From positions 1-34,645 of the forward strand of contig JANTFR010000007.1 of the NCBI GenBank assembly GCA_024763355.1: DNA of 34,645 nucleotides, in the 5' to 3' direction. Both the position numbers and the translations under genes were made by a program. This document shows, piece after piece, positions 29,583 through 34,645 of the stretch. The notes beneath the pieces were generated by a model. It saw only the letters and a program-made list of their open reading frames with translations. It was not told where the DNA came from and ran no database searches. The stretch comes from Anaerolineales bacterium. Lineage in GTDB: Bacteria > Chloroflexota > Anaerolineae > Anaerolineales > DRKV01. The stretch's first letter is position 1. The number at the start of each line of letters is the position of its first letter.

Positions 29583-32522
29583 ATGTTTGGTTTTTGCACG
29601 CTGGATACTGATTTGAACATCACACAATGGGATACATGGCTGGCCAACGTGACTGGAAAGCCGTCGGGTGAGGTGCTCGGCCGGCACGTGGCCGATGTTT
29701 TCCCCGATTTGCGCCCTCGCGGCCTTCTGGCCGCGCTGGAATACGCCGCCGAAACGGCCGCTCCCGTGATGCTTTCATGGCGCCTTCATCACTATTTCTT
29801 CGCGCCTGCCGATGGAGAGCCTTTCCCTCAATCGGCTCTCATAGACCCGGTCTTTGAAGGAGATGTTTTCACCGCTTTGCGGGTCTCTGTTCAGGACGTG
29901 CGAGACCGCCGGGCCGCGGAGGACGAATTGCTCCGGCGCATCCGTCAACTGGAAGCCTTGCGAAAATTGGACCAACTCATCCTGCGCGGCGACCTGGAAG
30001 CCACCCTGCAGTATGTCGTCGAGACCGTGACTCGGCTGTTGGGAGGGTTGCACGCCGAAATTTTTCTCATCGAAGGCGCGCATCTCGTGTTGCGGGCGGC
30101 CTGGGGATTGTTGAACGAAGATGCCCCGCGCCGCGTGCCGCTGGAAAAGGGCCTCATAGGGCGGGCGGCTCAAAAAGGTGAGCCGTTCTTTACGCTGCGT
30201 GCCCCTGATGAATTGGGGTATCTGCAGGTGGATGCGCGTACACAGGCAGAAGCGGTTGTGCCCATTATCGGCAGCGACGGGACGGTTCTGGGCGTTCTGA
30301 ACCTGGAGAGCGACGCCCCTCAGACCTTGCTGCACGGCGGTGTGCTGGAATTCATGGACGCTGTTGCCCGGCAGGTCGCCGTGGCTTTGCATGCCGATGC
30401 CTCCCGGTGGGCGGAAAGAAAGCGCCTTGAAGATGTGCAGACCTTGCGCTCTCTCGGCGTCCAATTGACCGGCGCCCGCGATATTGAGACCATCTACGCA
30501 TCGATAGTGCAAGCCGCGGCGCACTTGTTCGAGGCTCCCGCAGTCTGGCTGTATTTGCATGCCACCCTGTATGACGGCGCATCACCTTTGCACCGCGTCT
30601 CCGCCTTTCCGCAGGATGGCGCGGGAGATGCCCCCGCGGGAATTTCGCCGGAAGTCTTCTCGCGGGAAATGGAGGCGGGAAATCCAATCGTATGGAATGA
30701 ACCGCCTTTTCCGGCTCCCCTGGCTGGTTTGAGGGAGCAATGGCGCAGTGTAGCCCTGCTGCCCCTCTCCGGCGGGCGGGGAGTACTGGGCCTATTGCTC
30801 CTGGGCTTTGCCGCTCCCTGGAAGTTTGCCCCCGAAGACATTCATGTTTTGAATTTATTCACGGAACAACTGGATGCCCATTTGCGGAGTTGGTATTTGC
30901 AACTGGATTCGCTTCAAAATCTGGCTGAACTTCAGGCCCTTCATCAGGTCAGTCTGCGCCTGCGCGAGGCCGGGAGCAGCGATGACCTCCTGCGGCTGAC
31001 TCTGGAAGCCGCCATGCAGGTGCTCAACGTGGACCGCGGTGTGGTTTTCAAGCGTATTCCGGGCGTTGAAGAACTGAGCGTAGTGTATGCCCGCGGCTGG
31101 GGTTTACAGGACGGGGGGCTTTCTCCAAAAATGTTTTTGGGAGATTCTCTGGCCGGGAAAGTGCTTTTGGAAGGCTCGCCGCGCCTGGTACCCAATCTGG
31201 CGGAGATTCCCCTGGACTCATTACCCGATTGGGTGCGGGATATCTTGCGCCGCGAGGCGCCTTCTGCCATTTTCGTCCCCATCAAGGTGCCGGATGTCTT
31301 CGATGCCGTTTTCGTCCTCGGCGCGCCTCCGGAGCGACATCTGGAAGAGCGAGACGTACACCTGATGGACACGATTTCTCAGATGGCGAGTACGGCCATT
31401 CAACGTAATTTCCTCCACGAGCGCACTCGCCAGCAGATGGAACGCTTGCTCTCTCTCAACCAGTTGACCACAGCCATTAATGCCAGCGTAGATGTGAGCC
31501 TCTCGCTTACCGTACTTTTGGAAGAAGCCCGTAAGCAATTGCAGGTGGATGCTGCCGCGGCTTTCCTGCGCCAGCCTCCACGATTGGCGCTCCAATTGCA
31601 GGCCTCGTTGGGCCTGCCAATGGAATTGCGTTCAGCGTTGCGTAACATCTCACTGGATGGGAGTTTCCCCGGCATCTCGCTTTCCTCTAACCGTCCCCGC
31701 GTGGTTCCCGACTTGACCATCGCTGTCGAACATTCCAGATATCAGGCTTTGTTTCTGGATGCCGGCTTTCGCGCCTGTGTGGTTTTCCCTCTGATGGTTA
31801 AAGGACAGGTGCGCGGTGCTCTGATGTATTTCTTCCGCCAGCCGTTTACGCCTGATTTCTTCTGGATGGAATTTGCCGAAACACTGGGAAAAGTTGCCTC
31901 TATGGCGGTGGATATGTCCGCCATGTTTTCCGATTTGCAGCGGGCCAACATGGAATTGCGGATGGCTTACGATGCTACCATCGAGGGATGGTCTCGGGCC
32001 CTGGAACTGCGTGATAACGAGACCAAAGGACACAGCGACCGGGTCACCGATATGAGCGTTCAACTGGCTGCCCTTATGGGGTTTCAGGGTGACGACTTGA
32101 CTGCTGTACGCTGGGGGGCCTTGCTCCACGATATTGGTAAAATGGGAATTCCCGATTCGATACTGCACAAACCTGGCCCTCTTACCGCCGAAGAGTGGAG
32201 AATTATGCAGCAGCATCCCGTGTATGCTTACAACCTGCTGCGTGAAATTGAGTTCCTGCGTCCCGCTTTGGACATCCCCTATTGCCATCACGAGCGCTGG
32301 GATGGTACCGGCTATCCACGCGGCCTGAAAGGGGAGGAAATTCCCCTCTCGGCGCGGGTCTTTGCCGTTGTGGATGTCTGGGATGCGCTTACTTCCGACC
32401 GGCCCTATCGCAAAGCCTGGCATCCGGAAAAGGCGGTGGCGTATATCGCGGAGCAACGCGGTATCCACTTTGACCCCCAAGTGGCCGATACCTTCTTGCA
32501 CATGCTGGAGCAAAGCGCGTGA
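29583..32522 (+). CDS. PAS - four GAF - HD-GYP c-di-GMP phosphodiesterase
   Basis: HD-GYP enzymes hydrolyse cyclic di-GMP to pGpG or GMP. The 979-residue soluble protein starts with a PAS-like domain (about 1-105), then four GAF-type domains (about 110-270, 280-430, 455-605 and 620-770). The catalytic domain (about 790-975) shows ALLHDIGKMGIPDSIL with metal-binding His849-Asp850, then HHERWDGTGYPRGLKGEEIP (about 902-921), the GYP signature, and a SDRPYRKAW segment. All diagnostic motifs are intact, so activity is likely. Its inputs would be small ligands or redox signals bound by PAS or GAF; none can be named. ATG 29583 is supported by GGAG at 29571-29574. The gap of 148 bases before it shows no clear promoter. 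The next gene, a diguanylate cyclase, overlaps its stop. Confidence 0.93.
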   Translation: MFGFCTLDTDLNITQWDTWLANVTGKPSGEVLGRHVADVFPDLRPRGLLAALEYAAETAAPVMLSWRLHHYFFAPADGEPFPQSALIDPVFEGDVFTALRVSVQDVRDRRAAEDELLRRIRQLEALRKLDQLILRGDLEATLQYVVETVTRLLGGLHAEIFLIEGAHLVLRAAWGLLNEDAPRRVPLEKGLIGRAAQKGEPFFTLRAPDELGYLQVDARTQAEAVVPIIGSDGTVLGVLNLESDAPQTLLHGGVLEFMDAVARQVAVALHADASRWAERKRLEDVQTLRSLGVQLTGARDIETIYASIVQAAAHLFEAPAVWLYLHATLYDGASPLHRVSAFPQDGAGDAPAGISPEVFSREMEAGNPIVWNEPPFPAPLAGLREQWRSVALLPLSGGRGVLGLLLLGFAAPWKFAPEDIHVLNLFTEQLDAHLRSWYLQLDSLQNLAELQALHQVSLRLREAGSSDDLLRLTLEAAMQVLNVDRGVVFKRIPGVEELSVVYARGWGLQDGGLSPKMFLGDSLAGKVLLEGSPRLVPNLAEIPLDSLPDWVRDILRREAPSAIFVPIKVPDVFDAVFVLGAPPERHLEERDVHLMDTISQMASTAIQRNFLHERTRQQMERLLSLNQLTTAINASVDVSLSLTVLLEEARKQLQVDAAAAFLRQPPRLALQLQASLGLPMELRSALRNISLDGSFPGISLSSNRPRVVPDLTIAVEHSRYQALFLDAGFRACVVFPLMVKGQVRGALMYFFRQPFTPDFFWMEFAETLGKVASMAVDMSAMFSDLQRANMELRMAYDATIEGWSRALELRDNETKGHSDRVTDMSVQLAALMGFQGDDLTAVRWGALLHDIGKMGIPDSILHKPGPLTAEEWRIMQQHPVYAYNLLREIEFLRPALDIPYCHHERWDGTGYPRGLKGEEIPLSARVFAVVDVWDALTSDRPYRKAWHPEKAVAYIAEQRGIHFDPQVADTFLHMLEQSA

Positions 32523-34645
32523 ATCCTTTGCCTCCTGAAACACTGGATATGCTTCCCTTTGGGGTCTTGTCGGTCACCTCAGACCTGACGATAGCGTTTG
32601 CCAATCGCTGGCTGATTTCCCAAATGGATGCTTCCCCGGAGTCCGTGCAGGGGAAGATGCTGACAGATGTTTTCCCCGAGATAAACGAAGCCCAAAAACT
32701 CTACGCCTTCCGTCTCGTCTTGGAAAGCGCCCAGCCGGTTGTGCTGTCTGCCGCTTTGCACGGCTACCTCATTCGCCTGGGAGGGGGCCTTCAAACAGAG
32801 TTGGAGTACATGCCTCAGGAGGTGCATCTCCTGCCGGTGTTTGGGACAAGCGGAGATGTAGACGGCGTTCTGGTACTCATTTACGACCGGAGCAAAGCCG
32901 TCACTCAGCAACGGCTGTTGAAGAATGAAATTCGCCGGACTCGCTTGCTCCAGAAAATTGACCGCGCTATGGCTGCCTTGCAATTGGACGACTGCCTGCG
33001 CATCATTGTGGAGGGAATGCAGGAGTTGCTGGCAGCCGATAGCGCCGCGGTTTTCCTGCGCCGCAAAGGCCGGCTGGAGACCGCCATATGTGCCGGAGAT
33101 TGCCGCTTTGCTGAAAATACCTCTTTTGCCGCTGCGGGAGGGGCTTCTGCATGGGTAGCGCGCACCGGCGTGCCCTTGCTGCTGGACAAACCTCGCCGGG
33201 AATTGCAGTATCGGATGCTCGGGGAAAATTCCCGCTCCTTTTTAGGGGTTCCGCTGGTGTTTCAGGGACGTGTCAAGGGGGTCTTGGCTGTAGAAAGTCG
33301 CTTGCCGGCGGCCTTCACCGCAGATTCGCTGGAAACGCTGGAAATGTTATCTTCCCGCGCTGCGGTTGCTATTCAGAATGCCATCCTGTACGATGAAGAA
33401 CAAAAACGCCGCTCCTATTTCCAGACCATTCTCAACCAGTCCAGCGACATCATTGTCAGCCTCGATACCGACTTGCGCATTACTATGGTCAATGCTGGTT
33501 GGGATGCTTTCGCCTGGAAGAGCGGGGCATCCGAATGGATTGGACACAAAGCCGTGCAGCGTTCTGTTTTGGATGTCTTCCCGCGAGAACACCGCGCCCG
33601 CTGGAAGGCGATACTGCATGAGGTCTTGTCCGGGAAGGTGGAATCCCAAAGCGAGGAGTTGTACTGGCCGATTGGGGAACACGAGTATTGGCTGAACGTG
33701 CGGGTGGCCCCCTTGCATCGGAGGGACGGGACTGTCATCGGGGTGGTAGCCAGTGCCCGCGATATCACCGACATTATCCAAACCAGCCGGCAGTTAGAGC
33801 GGGTCAACCAGCAATTGAGCACTCTCGTGGAGGCCATGCAAATACTCAATGCCCAATTGAGCGTTCGCGCTTTGCTGGATGCCTCTGTCAATTTCCTCTA
33901 CCGAATTTTCGATGCCGCCGGAGCCGCCTTTTATGCCTGGGATGCCGAGCGTTCGGACTTCGTCTTGCGCTCCGCACGCGGCCTGTCCGAGGTGTACTAC
34001 TCGATTCGTCTGCCCTCCCTGGAAACGCTGCCGGAAGAACATATCCGGCACTTTGGAGTAACCGCTTATCTTGCCGACGTGCGCTTGTGGAGTGCGGGAT
34101 TGCGGCAAGAGGAAACGCGGGGAGTCCTGCTGGGACGCGTCTTCTCCCGGCATGTTCTGGCCGGTCTTTTGGCGGTTTACTTTGACCATCATCGGCTGCC
34201 CACCCCGGAAGAGCGGGAACTCCTGGAGTCGTTCAGTACGCAATTTGGCGTCGCTTTGGAGAACGCTCATGCTTTTGCCGAGCAGCAGGAACTCGCCCTC
34301 ACCGATGCTCTTACCGGCCTGGCAAACCGCCGCCAGTTCAATGAACATTTGTTGGATGCCGTCGAGAGGGCTGCCCGGTATCACGAATCTGCCACGCTGG
34401 TAATGGTGGATATCGACGATTTCAAGTCCTTCAATGACACCTTTGGGCATCCGGCGGGCGACGAGTTGCTCAAAGCCCTGGCTATCATTATGCGCAGCAA
34501 TTTGCGCCGCCTGGATTTGTTGACGCGTTATGGGGGAGAGGAGTTTGCCATCATTTTGCCCAAAACGGATTTGCATGATGGGTATAACGTGGCCGAACGT
34601 CTTCGCGCCTCGGTGGAACGGCAAATGCCCCCCATCCTGGCCGAT
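32519..34645 (+). CDS. PAS-GAF-PAS-GAF-GGDEF diguanylate cyclase (runs off the window)
   Basis: The reading frame stays open for 709 codons to the last base of the window. Start is GTG 32519, which overlaps the TGA of the HD-GYP gene as GTGA, with GGAG at 32507-32510. Domains are a PAS-like module (about 1-115), GAF (about 135-295), PAS (about 298-420), GAF (about 435-590) and GGDEF (about 595 onward). The cyclase domain has LTDALTGLANRR, DIDDFKSFNDTFGHP, and the active-site GGEEF at 672-676. RRLD at 663-666, five residues before GGEEF, forms the inhibitory I-site, so product feedback is expected. It would make c-di-GMP, opposing its neighbour. The N-terminal PAS resembles that of the HD-GYP protein (both have a DVFP segment). 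Only the C-terminal end is missing. Confidence 0.93.
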   Translation, partial: MNPLPPETLDMLPFGVLSVTSDLTIAFANRWLISQMDASPESVQGKMLTDVFPEINEAQKLYAFRLVLESAQPVVLSAALHGYLIRLGGGLQTELEYMPQEVHLLPVFGTSGDVDGVLVLIYDRSKAVTQQRLLKNEIRRTRLLQKIDRAMAALQLDDCLRIIVEGMQELLAADSAAVFLRRKGRLETAICAGDCRFAENTSFAAAGGASAWVARTGVPLLLDKPRRELQYRMLGENSRSFLGVPLVFQGRVKGVLAVESRLPAAFTADSLETLEMLSSRAAVAIQNAILYDEEQKRRSYFQTILNQSSDIIVSLDTDLRITMVNAGWDAFAWKSGASEWIGHKAVQRSVLDVFPREHRARWKAILHEVLSGKVESQSEELYWPIGEHEYWLNVRVAPLHRRDGTVIGVVASARDITDIIQTSRQLERVNQQLSTLVEAMQILNAQLSVRALLDASVNFLYRIFDAAGAAFYAWDAERSDFVLRSARGLSEVYYSIRLPSLETLPEEHIRHFGVTAYLADVRLWSAGLRQEETRGVLLGRVFSRHVLAGLLAVYFDHHRLPTPEERELLESFSTQFGVALENAHAFAEQQELALTDALTGLANRRQFNEHLLDAVERAARYHESATLVMVDIDDFKSFNDTFGHPAGDELLKALAIIMRSNLRRLDLLTRYGGEEFAIILPKTDLHDGYNVAERLRASVERQMPPILAD

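Noticed and set aside
29431-29616. Small open frame ahead of the HD-GYP gene
   Set aside because: No ribosome binding site or similarity; it overlaps the start of the HD-GYP gene in another frame.

Overview
The window is a GC-rich bacterial chromosome segment. Genes are tightly packed and mostly on the + strand. The combination seen here suggests an Anaerolineae-like member of Chloroflexota: a menaquinone-pathway gene (menC), a short-loop cytochrome bd oxidase, a fused CydDC exporter, a b/Rieske/c-type quinol-oxidizing module, [NiFe]-hydrogenase maturation, and signalling proteins rich in GAF domains. That placement is inference from gene content and style. No rRNA, tRNA, CRISPR array or insertion sequence was recognised.

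Layout. (1) 1-344: the end of hypE. (2) 345-2012: a long leader and a UMF1-type MFS permease. (3) 2216-8785: an Rrf2-type Fe-S regulator followed by cydA, cydB and a fused cydDC. A period-7 repeat and perfect hairpin lie just before cydDC. (4) 8836-12841: three 11-bp direct repeats resembling an OmpR/PhoB-type operator, then an exported OB-like protein, cytochrome b, a Rieske protein and a triheme cytochrome c. (5) 12864-17184, minus strand: an alpha/alpha-toroid protein, a membrane glycosyltransferase and a pentaheme lipoprotein, separated from block 4 by a 14-bp hairpin. (6) 17238-18386: menC with a close promoter. (7) 18415-34645: a chemosensory cluster behind a good sigma70-type promoter. 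Its order is CheY, CheC, CheY, CheA, CheW, a sensorless MCP, a HEAT-repeat protein, CheR, CheB and a second CheC-like protein, ending in an HD-GYP c-di-GMP phosphodiesterase and a GGDEF diguanylate cyclase. The last gene runs off the window.

How the genes work together. Blocks 3, 4 and 6 form a respiratory neighbourhood. MenC helps make the quinone, and two separate quinol-oxidizing routes (bd oxidase and a b/Rieske/cytochrome c module) would use it, each with its own apparent control. Block 7 contains a complete excitation and adaptation set but no flagellar gene. Its receptor has neither sensor domain nor membrane segment, and it is followed by a pair of opposing c-di-GMP enzymes that share a related N-terminal PAS domain. 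The likeliest reading is a cytosolic chemosensory array that controls, or is read together with, c-di-GMP. This cluster is the most interesting part of the window.
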